Source: Terrabacter sp. MAHUQ-38
GTDB taxonomy: Bacteria; Actinomycetota; Actinomycetes; Actinomycetales; Dermatophilaceae
Direction of reading: 5' to 3'
Length of the DNA stretch: 64,000 bases
Assembly (NCBI RefSeq): GCF_014518425.1
Contig: NZ_JACVCU010000005.1
Span: 186,678-250,677, forward strand
Shown: piece by piece, positions 53,627-64,000 of the stretch
How positions within the stretch are numbered: the stretch's first letter is position 1
Layout: each line of letters opens with the position of its first letter
Made by a program: the position numbers and the translations under genes
Notes under the pieces: generated by a model
The model's input: the letters and a program-made list of their open reading frames with translations, nothing else
What the model was told of the DNA's origin: nothing
Databases searched by the model: none

Positions 53627-53632
53627 ACGGTA
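53627..53632 (-). promoter_or_regulatory. Leaderless -10 for the aldo/keto reductase
   Basis: TACCGT on the minus strand, seven bases before ATG 53619. Confidence 0.5.
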
Positions 53633-53681
53633 GTGGCCCATGTCGCGTCTCGCGCCGCCGCCACGTCGGTCGGGGCGCCGA

Positions 53682-53687
53682 TAGCCT
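53682..53687 (+). promoter_or_regulatory. Leaderless -10 for the second F420-type oxidoreductase
   Basis: TAGCCT ends seven bases before ATG 53695. It is divergent from the aldo/keto reductase promoter 50 bases away. Confidence 0.5.
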
Positions 53688-53694
53688 GCGCTCC

Positions 53695-54774
53695 ATGAGG
53701 ATCGGCGTGAATCTCGGCTACTGGGGACGTGGAACGACGGGGCCTGACCAGGTCGCGGTGGCGCAGGCCGCCGACCGGCTGGGCTACGACAGCGTGTGGG
53801 TGGCGGAGGCGTACGGCTCCGACAGTCCGTCGATGCTCGCCTGGGTCGGAGCGCTCACCGAGCACGTCGGCCTCGGCTCGGCGGTGATGCAGATCCCTGC
53901 CCGCACGCCGGCGATGACGGCGATGACGGCGGCGACCATCGACACGATGTCCGGTGGGCGTTTCCGGCTCGGACTCGGGGTGTCGGGCCCGCAGGTCAGC
54001 GAGGGTTGGCACGGCGTGCCGTTCCGCAGCCCGCTGGCCCGTACTCGCGACTACGTCGAGATCGTGCGGGCCGCGGTGCGCCGCGACACGGTGAGCCATG
54101 CCGGTCCCCACTACCCGCTGCCATTGCCCGGAGGCCCCGGCAAGGCGCTCAAGCTGTCGGCGCGGCCCGTGCGGCCCGACATCCCCGTCTACCTCGCCGC
54201 CGTGGGGCCGAAGAACCTCGAGCTCACCGGTGAGATCGCGGACGGCTGGCTCGCGATCTTCTTCAGCCCCGACCACGCAGCAGACCTGCTCTCGACGCTC
54301 GAGACGGGTCGACGCCGCGGGGCGCGAGGACCTGTCGACGACCCGATGGCCGGTTTCGACGTCGTCGCCACGACCCCGGTCGTCCTCGTGGAGGACGTCG
54401 AGGATGCCGCGAACCACGTGCGCGACTACTGCGCCCTCTACATCGGCGGCATGGGCTCGCGTGAGCAGAACTTCTACAACCAGCTCGCGTGCCGGATGGG
54501 GTTCGAGGAGGACGCCGCGCGCATCCAGGACCTCTACCTCGCCGGTCGCCACCGCGAGGCGGCAGCGGCGGTGCCACTCGAGTTCATCGACGAGACGGCG
54601 CTGCTCGGCTCGCCGGAACGTGTTGCGAAGCGTCTCGGTCGCTACGAGGCCGCCGGCGTCACGACACTCGCGGTCGCGGTCGGCGGGGGTATGACCCGCG
54701 ACCAGGCGCTCACCACCCTGCAGGTCGTGGCGAGCATCGGGGGCCTCCGGCCTCCCAGCGAACGGTCCGGATAG
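53695..54774 (+). CDS. LLM-class F420-dependent oxidoreductase
   Basis: A 359-residue luciferase-like TIM barrel resembling the TIGR03559/Rv3520c-like group. MRIGVNLGYWGRGTTGPDQV at the start, DSVWVAEAYGSDSPSMLAWV, LGSAVMQIPARTPAMTAMTA and SGGRFRLGLGVSGPQVSEGW carry the cofactor-binding pattern. Use of F420 is inferred from family; substrate unknown. It is the second LLM gene in the window, which supports an F420-using organism. Confidence 0.88.
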   Translation: MRIGVNLGYWGRGTTGPDQVAVAQAADRLGYDSVWVAEAYGSDSPSMLAWVGALTEHVGLGSAVMQIPARTPAMTAMTAATIDTMSGGRFRLGLGVSGPQVSEGWHGVPFRSPLARTRDYVEIVRAAVRRDTVSHAGPHYPLPLPGGPGKALKLSARPVRPDIPVYLAAVGPKNLELTGEIADGWLAIFFSPDHAADLLSTLETGRRRGARGPVDDPMAGFDVVATTPVVLVEDVEDAANHVRDYCALYIGGMGSREQNFYNQLACRMGFEEDAARIQDLYLAGRHREAAAAVPLEFIDETALLGSPERVAKRLGRYEAAGVTTLAVAVGGGMTRDQALTTLQVVASIGGLRPPSERSG

Positions 54775-54777
54775 GGT
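54772..54777 (+). promoter_or_regulatory. Candidate -10 for uppP with a leader of about 70 bases
   Basis: TAGGGT overlaps the stop of the upstream gene and lies 79 bases before the uppP ATG. Unlike most neighbours this transcript would have a leader with a hairpin (54809-54835). Confidence 0.4.
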
Positions 54778-54808
54778 GCGACATTGTGCCGAGTGGCCGC
54801 GGACCCGT

Positions 54809-54835
54809 CGGGGGAGCGGCCGGTCCCGTCCCCCG
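54809..54835 (+). promoter_or_regulatory. Leader hairpin of uppP
   Basis: Seven-base arms CGGGGGA and TCCCCCG enclose 13 bases, ending 21 bases before ATG 54857. Could affect translation initiation or mRNA stability. Confidence 0.35.
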
Positions 54836-54856
54836 CGCAGAAGGCTCACCTGACCC

Positions 54857-55717
54857 ATGCCTGACCTCAGCTACCTCGACGCCGTCATCCTCGGCGTCGT
54901 CGAAGGTCTGACCGAGTACCTCCCGGTCTCGTCGACCGGCCACCTGACCATCACGGAGAAGCTGCTGGGGCTCGAGGTGAGCGACCTCGCCGTGACGGCG
55001 TACACGGCCGTCATCCAGCTCGGCGCCATCGCGGCGACGCTCCTCTACTTCTTCAAGGACATCGTGCGCTTCGCCGCCGCGTGGTTCCGCGGTCTCCTGA
55101 GCCCGGATGCCCGGGAGGACCCCGACTACGGGCTCGCATGGGCCGTCGTCATCGGCTCCCTCCCGGTCGGCGTCGTCGGCTTCGTCGGACGTGACCTCAT
55201 CTCGGGGCCGCTGCGCAGCCTGTGGGTCGTCGCCGGCGCGCTGGTCGCGTGGAGCGTTGTCATGGTCGCGGCCGAGCGGGTGCACACGCGCTACGAGCGC
55301 CGTGGCGAGCTGCGTGGCGAGCACTCGGTGAAGCCCGTCGACGGCATCGTGCTCGGCCTCGTCCAGTGCTTCTCGCTCGTCCCCGGCGTGTCACGCTCGG
55401 GCGCGACGATCTCCGCCGGCATCGCCCGCGGCATCGACCGGGTCACGGCCACCCGCCTCAGCTTCTTCCTCGCCATTCCCGCGCTCACGGCCGCCGGGCT
55501 CTTCCAGGCGGCCGAGGAGAAGGACGGACTCTCCGCACTCGGCATCGGCCCGGTGGCCGTGGGCCTCGTCGTCGCCTTCGTCGTCGCGTACGCGTCGATC
55601 GCGTGGCTGCTGAGGTTCGTCGCGAGCAACAGCCTGCTGCCGTTCGTCTGGTACCGCGTCGTCCTGGGTGTGGTGCTCGCCGGCGTCCTCGCCGCCAACC
55701 TCATCACCGCGACCTGA
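54857..55717 (+). CDS. uppP: UppP, undecaprenyl-diphosphatase
   Basis: Recycles the cell-wall lipid carrier by removing a phosphate from undecaprenyl diphosphate. The 286-residue membrane protein has GLTEYLPVSSTGHL (about 17-30) and SLVPGVSRSGATI (about 174-186), the two BacA signatures, and about eight helices. It confers bacitracin resistance when abundant. It opens a block syntenic with the M. tuberculosis mshC region. Confidence 0.96.
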   Translation: MPDLSYLDAVILGVVEGLTEYLPVSSTGHLTITEKLLGLEVSDLAVTAYTAVIQLGAIAATLLYFFKDIVRFAAAWFRGLLSPDAREDPDYGLAWAVVIGSLPVGVVGFVGRDLISGPLRSLWVVAGALVAWSVVMVAAERVHTRYERRGELRGEHSVKPVDGIVLGLVQCFSLVPGVSRSGATISAGIARGIDRVTATRLSFFLAIPALTAAGLFQAAEEKDGLSALGIGPVAVGLVVAFVVAYASIAWLLRFVASNSLLPFVWYRVVLGVVLAGVLAANLITAT

Positions 55718-55739
55718 CTCTCGGGCACCGGCCGCGGCG

Positions 55740-56735
55740 CTACAGCCAGCCGGACCGCTTGAAGGCGCGGTAGAGCCCGACGCAGGCCGAGGCCATGACG
55801 GCGAGCACGAGGAAGTAGCCGTACTGGAACTCGCCGCTGCCGACGTGGATGCTCGCCGTCAGCTCCGGCATGTGCTCGAAGTTCATCCCGTAGATGCCGG
55901 CGATCATCGTCGGCACGGCCGCGATGGCGACCCAGGCCGAGATCCGGCGCATGTCGGCGTTCTGCTTGACCGACACGCTCGCCAGGTGCGCGGAGAGGAC
56001 ATCCGTGAGCAACCGGTCGTAGGACTCGACGTGGTCGTTGATGAGACGCAGGTGGTCGGCGACGTCGCGGAAGAACGGCATGATCTCGTCGGCCAGTGCG
56101 CGTCCGCGACCGCGCTCCATGAACTGGGCCAGCGTGTCGGCGAGCGGCTGGCTCGCCCTCCGGAACTCGAGCACCTCACGCTTGAGCCGGTAGATGGTGT
56201 TCGCGTCGCCGCCCAGCTCGGAGGCGAAGACCTCCTCCTCGATCTGCTCGAGGTCCTTGCGGACCTCACGGTCGACGACGAGGTAGTTGTCGACGACCGA
56301 GTCCATGACGGCGTGCAGCACGGTCATCGGGCCGTGGTCGAGCCGGGCGGCGTCGCCCTCGAGCCGCTGGCGCACGCCTGCGAGCGGGTTGCCCTCCCCG
56401 TGGCGCACGGTGACGACGAAATGGTCGCCGATGAAGAGCATCACCTCGCCCGTGACGATGTCGCTCGTGGCATCGACGTAGCGCAGCGTCTTGAGCACGA
56501 CGAACGTCGACGTCTCGTACTGCTCGATCTTCGCGCGCTGATGCCCGTTGACGGCGTCCTCGACGGCGAGCGGGTGCAGGTGCAGCTCCTCGTTGACGAG
56601 GTCGAACTCCTCGTCCGTGGGGTCCTTGAGGCCGATCCACAGGAACCCGTCCTGGGCCAGCCGGAGCACGTCGAGCTCGTCGCTGAGGTCGCCGCATCCC
56701 TGGCGTCGGCCGTTGCGGTAGATGGCCTTGTCCAC
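55740..56735 (-). CDS. corA: CorA-type Mg2+/Co2+ transporter
   Basis: A 331-residue protein: long cytosolic domain (about 1-270), with a conserved membrane end carrying YGMNFEHMPEL (GMN motif) between two C-terminal helices (ISAWVAIAAVPTMIAGI and YGYFLVLAVMASACVGLYRA). CorA forms a pentameric Mg2+ channel. GTG 56735 was chosen, with GGGGG about eight bases upstream; GTG 56741 is equally possible. It is inserted on the opposite strand in the uppP-mshC block. Confidence 0.9.
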   Translation of the reverse strand: MDKAIYRNGRRQGCGDLSDELDVLRLAQDGFLWIGLKDPTDEEFDLVNEELHLHPLAVEDAVNGHQRAKIEQYETSTFVVLKTLRYVDATSDIVTGEVMLFIGDHFVVTVRHGEGNPLAGVRQRLEGDAARLDHGPMTVLHAVMDSVVDNYLVVDREVRKDLEQIEEEVFASELGGDANTIYRLKREVLEFRRASQPLADTLAQFMERGRGRALADEIMPFFRDVADHLRLINDHVESYDRLLTDVLSAHLASVSVKQNADMRRISAWVAIAAVPTMIAGIYGMNFEHMPELTASIHVGSGEFQYGYFLVLAVMASACVGLYRAFKRSGWL

Positions 56736-56825
56736 GATCACACCCCCTACTTCACCACGCCCGGCTGGGAGCCGTCGGTTGCTGCCCGTCGACGCGGCGG
56801 ATGCCGCCCGGCCGGGCTCCGCGTC

Positions 56826-56831
56826 TAGGCT
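56826..56831 (+). promoter_or_regulatory. Leaderless -10 for the phosphomutase-like gene
   Basis: TAGGCT ends seven bases before GTG 56839. Confidence 0.5.
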
Positions 56832-56838
56832 GGCGGCC

Positions 56839-57579
56839 GTGCCCACCGTGATCTTCGTGCGCCACGGCCGCTCGAGCGCCAACACAGCCGGCACTCTCGC
56901 CGGCTGGATGCCCGGCGTCTTCCTCGACGAGACGGGCGAGGCGCAGGCTGCCGCCGTCGGCCACCGGCTCGCCTCAGCCGTCCTGCCGATCGCCGAGGTC
57001 GTCAGCTCCCCGCTCGACCGGTGCCTGCAGACCGCCGACCTGCTCGCCGCCCCGCTCCCGGAGCACGTGCGCCGCAGCGTGCACGCCGGCCTCGGAGAGT
57101 GCCACTACGGCGCGTGGACCGGGCGCCCGATCGCCGAGCTGGCGAAGGAGGAGCTCTGGAAGGTCGTGCAGGACCGGCCCAGCGAGGCGCGCTTCCCCGA
57201 CTCGGCGGCATACCCTGCGGAGTCGATGGTGGAGATGCAGGACCGCGCCCTGCGCGCCGTCCGCGAGATCGACGAGCGGATCCTCGCGGCGCACGGCAAG
57301 GACGCCGTCTGGGTGGCCGTCTCGCACGGCGACGTGATCAAGTCGATCCTGTCGCACGCCACGGGAGCACACCTCGACGACTTCCAGCGGATCAACGTCG
57401 ACCCCGCCTCCGTCAGCGTCGTGCGCTACACGAGCCGCAAGCCGTTCGTGCTGCGGCTCAACGACGTCGGGGGCGACCTCGGCGGGCTGCGGCCGCCCGA
57501 GAGGCCCACGGCAGAGGAAGGCGACGCCGTCGTCGGCGGCGGCGCCGGCACGTCCGAGACGCCGGACGTCGTCGGATAG
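56839..57579 (+). CDS. Histidine phosphatase / phosphomutase-like protein (MSMEG_4193 type)
   Basis: A 246-residue histidine-phosphatase-fold protein with VIFVRHGRSSANTAGTLAGW (RHG, about 4-23) and VAVSHGDVIKSILSHATGAH (second His). It lies in the conserved actinobacterial set phosphomutase - DUF3090 - SCO1664-like - mshC. Known members are called putative phosphomutases, but the substrate is not established. It ends two bases into the DUF3090 -10 hexamer (stop 57577-57579). Confidence 0.87.
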   Translation: MPTVIFVRHGRSSANTAGTLAGWMPGVFLDETGEAQAAAVGHRLASAVLPIAEVVSSPLDRCLQTADLLAAPLPEHVRRSVHAGLGECHYGAWTGRPIAELAKEELWKVVQDRPSEARFPDSAAYPAESMVEMQDRALRAVREIDERILAAHGKDAVWVAVSHGDVIKSILSHATGAHLDDFQRINVDPASVSVVRYTSRKPFVLRLNDVGGDLGGLRPPERPTAEEGDAVVGGGAGTSETPDVVG

Positions 57580-57582
57580 GGT
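57577..57582 (+). promoter_or_regulatory. Leaderless -10 for the DUF3090 gene
   Basis: TAGGGT, whose first three bases are the phosphomutase stop, six bases before ATG 57589. Confidence 0.55.
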
Positions 57583-57588
57583 CGACGC

Positions 57589-58131
57589 ATGACGGTCCAG
57601 GACTTCGATCCCGCTGACCGGTTCGTCACCGGGACGGTCGGCCCCGCCGGCCAGCGGGCCTTCTACCTGCAGGCGATCTCGGGCCCCGTCGTCGTCACCG
57701 TCGCGGTCGAGAAGCAGCAGGTCTCCATCCTCGCCGACCGCATCAACGACGTGCTCGACCAGCTCGCGCCCGCCGCTGCCGTCGAGCCCGGCGAGCCCGG
57801 GGGAGCCCCGGAGGACACCGACCCCCTCCAGACGCCGTTCGACGAGGACTGGCGCGTGCAGACGCTGTCGCTCGCCTGGGACGAGGACCGGCAGAAGCTC
57901 GTCATCGAGTGCCACGACCACGACCCGGACGAGGTCGACGAGGACACCGACGAGGTCGGCCCGCTCGCACGCAACTCGATCCGCGTGGCGCTGGGCCCGG
58001 CGGACGCACGTGCCTTCGCGCGACGCACCAGCGCGCTCGTCGCCGCCGGGCGCCCGCCGTGCCCGTTCTGCGGCAACCCGCTCGACCCCACGGGCCACAT
58101 CTGCCCGCGGGCCAATGGCTACAAGCGCTGA
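57589..58131 (+). CDS. DUF3090-family protein with C-terminal zinc finger
   Basis: A 180-residue protein: FDPADRFVTGTVGPAGQRAF at the start, an acidic middle (HDHDPDEVDEDTDEVGPL), and a C-terminal CPFCGNPLDPTGHICPRANG with three cysteines and a histidine, a likely zinc site. Unknown function. The next gene starts 17 bases before its stop, so the two proteins are made together. Confidence 0.85.
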   Translation: MTVQDFDPADRFVTGTVGPAGQRAFYLQAISGPVVVTVAVEKQQVSILADRINDVLDQLAPAAAVEPGEPGGAPEDTDPLQTPFDEDWRVQTLSLAWDEDRQKLVIECHDHDPDEVDEDTDEVGPLARNSIRVALGPADARAFARRTSALVAAGRPPCPFCGNPLDPTGHICPRANGYKR

Positions 58132-58921
58132 CGCGACCCCGTCGCCGGTCGACCTGACCGGCGAGATCGAGATCCTCGGCCGCATCACCGACTCCTCGAA
58201 CCTCGCGGTCGTCGCGCGGGTCTCGACACTGCCCGGTGGCCACGTCATCTACAAGCCGGTTCGGGGCGAGCGGCCCCTCTGGGACTTCCCGGACGGCACC
58301 CTGGCCGGCCGCGAGGTGGCCGCCTGTGTCGTCTCCGAGCTGGGCGGCTGGGACGTCGTGCCTCCCACGGTGATGCGCGACGGCCCACTGGGCCCGGGGT
58401 CGGTGCAGCTGTGGATCGGTGACCCGTTCGACCCCGTGGCCGACGACGTCGTCGTGGACCTCGTGCCCGAGGGGCGCACGCCCGACGGCTGGCGAGCCGT
58501 CTTCGACGGCGAGACCCCGGGAGGGGCCGTGACCGTCGTCCACTCCGGCGCCGACGACGTGCGCTCGCTCGTCGTCCTCGACGCGGCGCTCAACAACTCC
58601 GACCGCAAGGGGTCGCACTGCCTGCGCGACGGCACCGGGCGGCTGTGGGCCATCGACCACGGGGTGACCTTCTCGCCGACCCCGAAGCTGCGCACGGTGC
58701 TGTGGGGTTGGGCGGGGGAGCCCCTCGCCGAGGCCGACGTCGCTCGCCTCACGCGGCTGCGGCGCGCGCTGGCCGAGGACGCGTCCCGCGACCGCCTGCT
58801 CGCGCTGCTTCCCGAGGCCGACGTCGACGCCCTCGGGGCCCGGGTCGCCCGGCTCCTCGCCGAGGGCGTGCATCCCTTCCCGAGCCACGACTGGCCGGCG
58901 GTGCCCTGGCCGCCCCTCTGA
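58115..58921 (+). CDS. SCO1664-family kinase-fold protein
   Basis: A 268-residue protein with ARVSTLPGGHVIYKPVRGER (about 30-49, lysine of the N-lobe) and a C-lobe with LDAALNNSDRKGSHCLRDGT and LWAIDHGVTFSPTPKLRTV. These match the HipA/PI3-4-kinase-like fold of the SCO1664 family. Predicted to phosphorylate something, but the target is unknown. It overlaps DUF3090 by 17 bases and sits just before mshC. Confidence 0.83.
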   Translation: MATSADATPSPVDLTGEIEILGRITDSSNLAVVARVSTLPGGHVIYKPVRGERPLWDFPDGTLAGREVAACVVSELGGWDVVPPTVMRDGPLGPGSVQLWIGDPFDPVADDVVVDLVPEGRTPDGWRAVFDGETPGGAVTVVHSGADDVRSLVVLDAALNNSDRKGSHCLRDGTGRLWAIDHGVTFSPTPKLRTVLWGWAGEPLAEADVARLTRLRRALAEDASRDRLLALLPEADVDALGARVARLLAEGVHPFPSHDWPAVPWPPL

Positions 58922-58963
58922 CCACGCCGCTGACCGGTCGAAACCTGCGTCCCCACGCCGGGA

Positions 58964-58969
58964 TAGAGT
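58964..58969 (+). promoter_or_regulatory. Leaderless -10 for mshC
   Basis: TAGAGT ends six bases before GTG 58976. mshC can therefore be expressed apart from the upstream genes. Confidence 0.55.
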
Positions 58970-58975
58970 CTGCGC

Positions 58976-60232
58976 GTGAGAAGCTGGCCGATGCCGTTCA
59001 TCCCGCAGGTTCCCGGCACTGCACCCGAGGTGCGGGTCCGTGACACGGCATCGGGAGAGCTCGTCCCGGCCGCGCGCAGCGAGGTCGTCACCCTCTACGT
59101 CTGCGGCATCACGCCGTACGACGCGACGCACCTCGGTCACGCCGCCACGTACGTCACCTTCGACCTGCTCGGGCGGGTCCTGCGCGACAGCGGCCACGTC
59201 GTCCGATACGTCCAGAACATCACCGACATCGACGACCCGCTGCTCGAGCGGGCCGACCGGGACGGCATCGACTGGCGTGACCTCGCGACGCGCGAGATCG
59301 CGCTCTTCCGCGAGGACATGACGGCCCTGGCGGTCATCCCGCCCGACGAGTACCTCGGTGCCGTCGAGAGCATCCCGACGTTCGTCGGACCCATCGAGAA
59401 GCTCGTCGCCGACGGCTTCGCGTATGCGGTGCCGGCTCCCGACGCGTCACGACAGGGTGCGCACGACTACTACTTCGACGTCTCGATGGACCCGCGTTTC
59501 GGGACCGTCAGCCACCTCGACGAGGCGGCCATGCTCGAGGTCTTCGAGGAGCGCGGCGGCGATCCCGGCCGCGAGGGCAAGCGCAACCGGCTCGACGCCC
59601 TGCTGTGGCGCGCCCACCGGGAGGGCGAGCCCGCGTGGGACGGCGGCTCGCTGGGGTCCGGGCGGCCCGGCTGGCACATCGAGTGCTCGTGCCTCGCCCT
59701 CGACCACCTCGGGGTCCCCGTCGACGTGCAGGGCGGTGGCACCGACCTCATCTTCCCGCACCACGAGATGAGCGCCGCCCACGGCCGCGCGGTCAGCGGC
59801 TCGCCCTCCTTCGCCGGTGCCTTCGTGCACCAGGGCATGGTCGGGCTCGACGGCGAGAAGATGAGCAAGAGCAAGGGCAACCTCGTCCTCGTCTCACAGC
59901 TGCGCCGCGAGGGCGTGGACCCGATGGCGATCCGCCTGGCCCTCCTCTCACGCCACCACTCGCAGGACTGGATCTGGGACGACGACCAGCTCATGCTCGC
60001 GCAGCAGCGGCTCGAGACGTGGCGAAAGTCCTTGTCCGGCAACGGCGGCCCCGTCGCAGACCAGACCGTCGACGACATCCGCGCCGCCCTCGCCGACGAC
60101 CTCGACAGCCCGCGGGCGATCGAGGCGATCGACCGGTGGGCGAGCCAGGCGTTGACGCGCGGCGGTGACGACCCGGGCGCACCGGGCGTCCTCGGGAGGG
60201 CTCTCGACTCGCTGCTCGGGATCCGCATCTAG
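58976..60232 (+). CDS. mshC: MshC, cysteine:GlcN-Ins ligase (mycothiol synthesis)
   Basis: ATP-dependent ligation of cysteine to 1-D-myo-inosityl 2-amino-2-deoxy-alpha-D-glucopyranoside, the third step of mycothiol synthesis. The 418 residues are homologous to cysteinyl-tRNA synthetase: LYVCGITPYDATHLGHAATY (zinc Cys and HIGH-like TxLGHA, about 41-60), a second zinc region with WHIECSCLAL, and KMSKSKGN (KMSKS, about 296-303). It lacks the tRNA anticodon-binding end of CysS. Confidence 0.95.
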   Translation: MRSWPMPFIPQVPGTAPEVRVRDTASGELVPAARSEVVTLYVCGITPYDATHLGHAATYVTFDLLGRVLRDSGHVVRYVQNITDIDDPLLERADRDGIDWRDLATREIALFREDMTALAVIPPDEYLGAVESIPTFVGPIEKLVADGFAYAVPAPDASRQGAHDYYFDVSMDPRFGTVSHLDEAAMLEVFEERGGDPGREGKRNRLDALLWRAHREGEPAWDGGSLGSGRPGWHIECSCLALDHLGVPVDVQGGGTDLIFPHHEMSAAHGRAVSGSPSFAGAFVHQGMVGLDGEKMSKSKGNLVLVSQLRREGVDPMAIRLALLSRHHSQDWIWDDDQLMLAQQRLETWRKSLSGNGGPVADQTVDDIRAALADDLDSPRAIEAIDRWASQALTRGGDDPGAPGVLGRALDSLLGIRI

Positions 60233-60311
60233 GTCTGCGGCGCCCGAAGGCCCCCTCGCACCACTGACGGCCCGTGGGACGGGCCACACGGCATACGACC
60301 TCGGTGCAGGG

Positions 60312-61166
60312 TCAGCGGCCGGTCTGGTCGTCGTCGCGGCCGCGCAGGTAGCGCTCGAACTCGCGCGCGATGGCGTCGCCGCTCGCCTCGGGCAGCTCGG
60401 CGGTGTCCTGGGCCTCCTCGAGCGACTGGACGTACTCGGCGACCTCCTCGTCGGACTGCGCGAGCTCGTCGACCCCACGCTCCCAGGCACGGGCGTTCTC
60501 CTCGAGCTCGCCGTGCGGCACCGTGACGCCGAGCAGCGACTCGATGCGGCGCAGCAGGCTCAACGTCGCCTTCGGGGAGGGCGCCGCGCCGGCGTAGTGC
60601 GGGACCGCCGCCCATGCCGACACGGTGGGGATGCCGGCGTCGGTGGCGGTGTGGCTCAGCACGCCGACGATGCCCGTGGGGCCCTCGTAGCGTGAGGCCT
60701 CGACGTCGAAGCGGTGGATCGCCGCCTCGTCGTCGGCCGTGGCCGTGACGGGGATCGGCCGGGTGTGCGGCACGTCGGCGAGCAGGGCGCCGATGGTGAG
60801 GACGGTCGTCACGCCGAGCTGCTCGGCGAGCTCGAGAAGCTCGATGGAGAAGGCGCGCCAGCGCATGGACGGCTCGATGCCCTGCACGAGGACGACGTCG
60901 CGCTCGAAGCCGGTCTCGGTGGCCACGAGGATGCGCGTCGTCGGCCAGGTGAGCATGCGCCGGCCGTCCTCGAGCGAGACACGAGGACGGTTGACCTGGA
61001 AGTCGTAGTACTCCTCGGGGTCGAAGGCCGCGACGACCTCTGCGTCCCAGACCTCCGCGAGGTGACGGACGGCACTCGTGGCCGCCTCGCCCGCGTCGTT
61101 CCAGCCCTCGAAGGCAGCGATGAGCACCGGATCGTTCAGCTCCGGCACGTCCTCGAACTCCAGCAC
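60312..61166 (-). CDS. PAC2-family protein
   Basis: A 284-residue protein related to proteasome assembly chaperone 2 (PF09754): MLEFEDVPELNDPVLIAAFE at the start, EGWNDAGEAATSAVRHLAEV, VLVQGIEPSMRWRAFSIELL and VLTIGALLADVPHTRPI. Actinobacterial members are usually near metH or mshC, as in M. tuberculosis Rv2125. GTG 61166 has AAGGAG about six bases upstream. Function unproved. Confidence 0.87.
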   Translation of the reverse strand: MLEFEDVPELNDPVLIAAFEGWNDAGEAATSAVRHLAEVWDAEVVAAFDPEEYYDFQVNRPRVSLEDGRRMLTWPTTRILVATETGFERDVVLVQGIEPSMRWRAFSIELLELAEQLGVTTVLTIGALLADVPHTRPIPVTATADDEAAIHRFDVEASRYEGPTGIVGVLSHTATDAGIPTVSAWAAVPHYAGAAPSPKATLSLLRRIESLLGVTVPHGELEENARAWERGVDELAQSDEEVAEYVQSLEEAQDTAELPEASGDAIAREFERYLRGRDDDQTGR

Positions 61167-61181
61167 GTCGACTCCTTCACC

Positions 61182-61201
61182 GTGGGTGCCCTCGCACCCA
61201 C
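61182..61201 (-). promoter_or_regulatory. Leader hairpin of the PAC2 gene
   Basis: GTGGGTGC-CCTC-GCACCCAC, a perfect eight-base stem close to the predicted 5' end of the message. It may stabilise the mRNA. Confidence 0.4.
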
Positions 61202-61207
61202 CCCTTC

Positions 61208-61213
61208 AGCCTA
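61208..61213 (-). promoter_or_regulatory. Candidate -10 for the PAC2 gene
   Basis: TAGGCT on the minus strand, 41 bases before GTG 61166, so the message has a leader with the hairpin and AAGGAG. Confidence 0.45.
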
Positions 61214-61306
61214 GGACCTGCGGGTCGCGGCGCGTCGCAGTTGCCCCGCGGGACACCGTGAGGTGACCGGAGTGCGGGCGGCGACGCGCTCGGCGCGTGG
61301 GGTCCG

Positions 61307-61312
61307 TAGAAT
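61307..61312 (+). promoter_or_regulatory. Candidate -10 for metH
   Basis: TAGAAT, the best TANAAT match in the window, 48 bases before TTG 61361. The leader includes a small hairpin (61331-61345, CGGCAC-CTC-GTGCCG) just ahead of the ribosome site. Confidence 0.5.
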
Positions 61313-61360
61313 CGGGCCGGTCCCGTCACACGGCACCTCGTGCCGCCGAGAGGAGCCACG

Positions 61361-64000
<2,640 letters not shown>

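Noticed and set aside
54786-54910. GTG-initiated leader peptide upstream of uppP
   Set aside because: No ribosome site, composition is Gly/Pro/Ala filler, and it runs into uppP out of frame.
61213-61360. Cobalamin or SAH riboswitch upstream of metH
   Set aside because: The predicted leader is under 50 bases, with only one short hairpin. No B12-box or SAH core was recognised. A covariance-model search would settle it.

Overview
The window is a gene-dense stretch of core chromosome from a high-GC Gram-positive bacterium (Actinomycetota). The evidence is the SUF cluster order, mshC (mycothiol synthesis), two F420-type luciferase-like oxidoreductases, a fabG/InhA-type fabI pair, an actinobacterial GT4 glycogen synthase with glgC, and the uppP / phosphomutase / DUF3090 / SCO1664-like / mshC / PAC2 / metH block, which resembles the Mycobacterium tuberculosis region around mshC. 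My inference is order Micrococcales, perhaps Intrasporangiaceae; the sequence alone does not prove this. I see no insertion sequence, prophage, CRISPR array or rRNA. There is one tRNA, tRNA-Leu(GAG).

Layout. 1-3746: end of the SUF iron-sulfur operon (sufD end, sufC, sufS, sufU, sufT) followed by an acVLRF1-type peptidyl-tRNA hydrolase. 3739-8090: zinc metallopeptidase, WYL regulator, a small secreted protein, and an ECF sigma factor with a membrane partner carrying a Lys-Pro-Thr tail. 8174-10769: VOC protein and a translationally coupled pair, a DUF1704/MATCAP-like zinc carboxypeptidase and an ATP-grasp ligase. 10804-16462 (minus): DinB protein, alanine-racemase-like protein with a FemX-like transferase, and a large GH63-like glucosidase. 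16578-23776: ABC-F, zinc-ribbon protein, enoyl-CoA hydratase, ABC exporter, SURF1, moaA and two small genes. 23951-25512: fabG-fabI. 25553-31796: cyanophycin locus, with cphA and cphB facing a Mur-ligase paralogue that lacks the ATP-grasp domain and carries TPRs. 31806-41032: serB, an F420-type oxidoreductase, a methyltransferase, glgC/glgA, an aminoglycoside-kinase-fold protein, a PIG-L deacetylase and an ABC ATPase. 41159-49182: NfeD/SPFH pair, TSUP permease, SpoU methyltransferase, HipA-like/DUF3037 pair, MFS transporter, and an ABC-2 exporter with a MarR regulator. 49326-64000: tRNA-Leu, M20 peptidase, lipoprotein, acidic protein, aldo/keto reductase, F420-type oxidoreductase, then the mshC neighbourhood and the 5' part of metH, which runs off the window.

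Regulation visible in the sequence. More than twenty genes have a TANNNT -10-like hexamer ending only 6-8 bases before the start codon and no usable Shine-Dalgarno sequence. They are probably transcribed as leaderless mRNAs. Genes such as fabG, uppP, the lipoprotein, cphA and metH instead have a leader with a ribosome binding site. A word, GGCATAC/GTATGCC, occurs at least 25 times, often just after genes and twice as an inverted pair that would form a hairpin.

Most worth pursuing: the MATCAP-like peptidase/ATP-grasp ligase pair; the cyanophycin locus with its truncated TPR-fused CphA paralogue; a perfect 21-base inverted repeat containing both the -10 and the start codon of the TSUP gene; the overrepresented word; and the HipA-like/DUF3037 pair.
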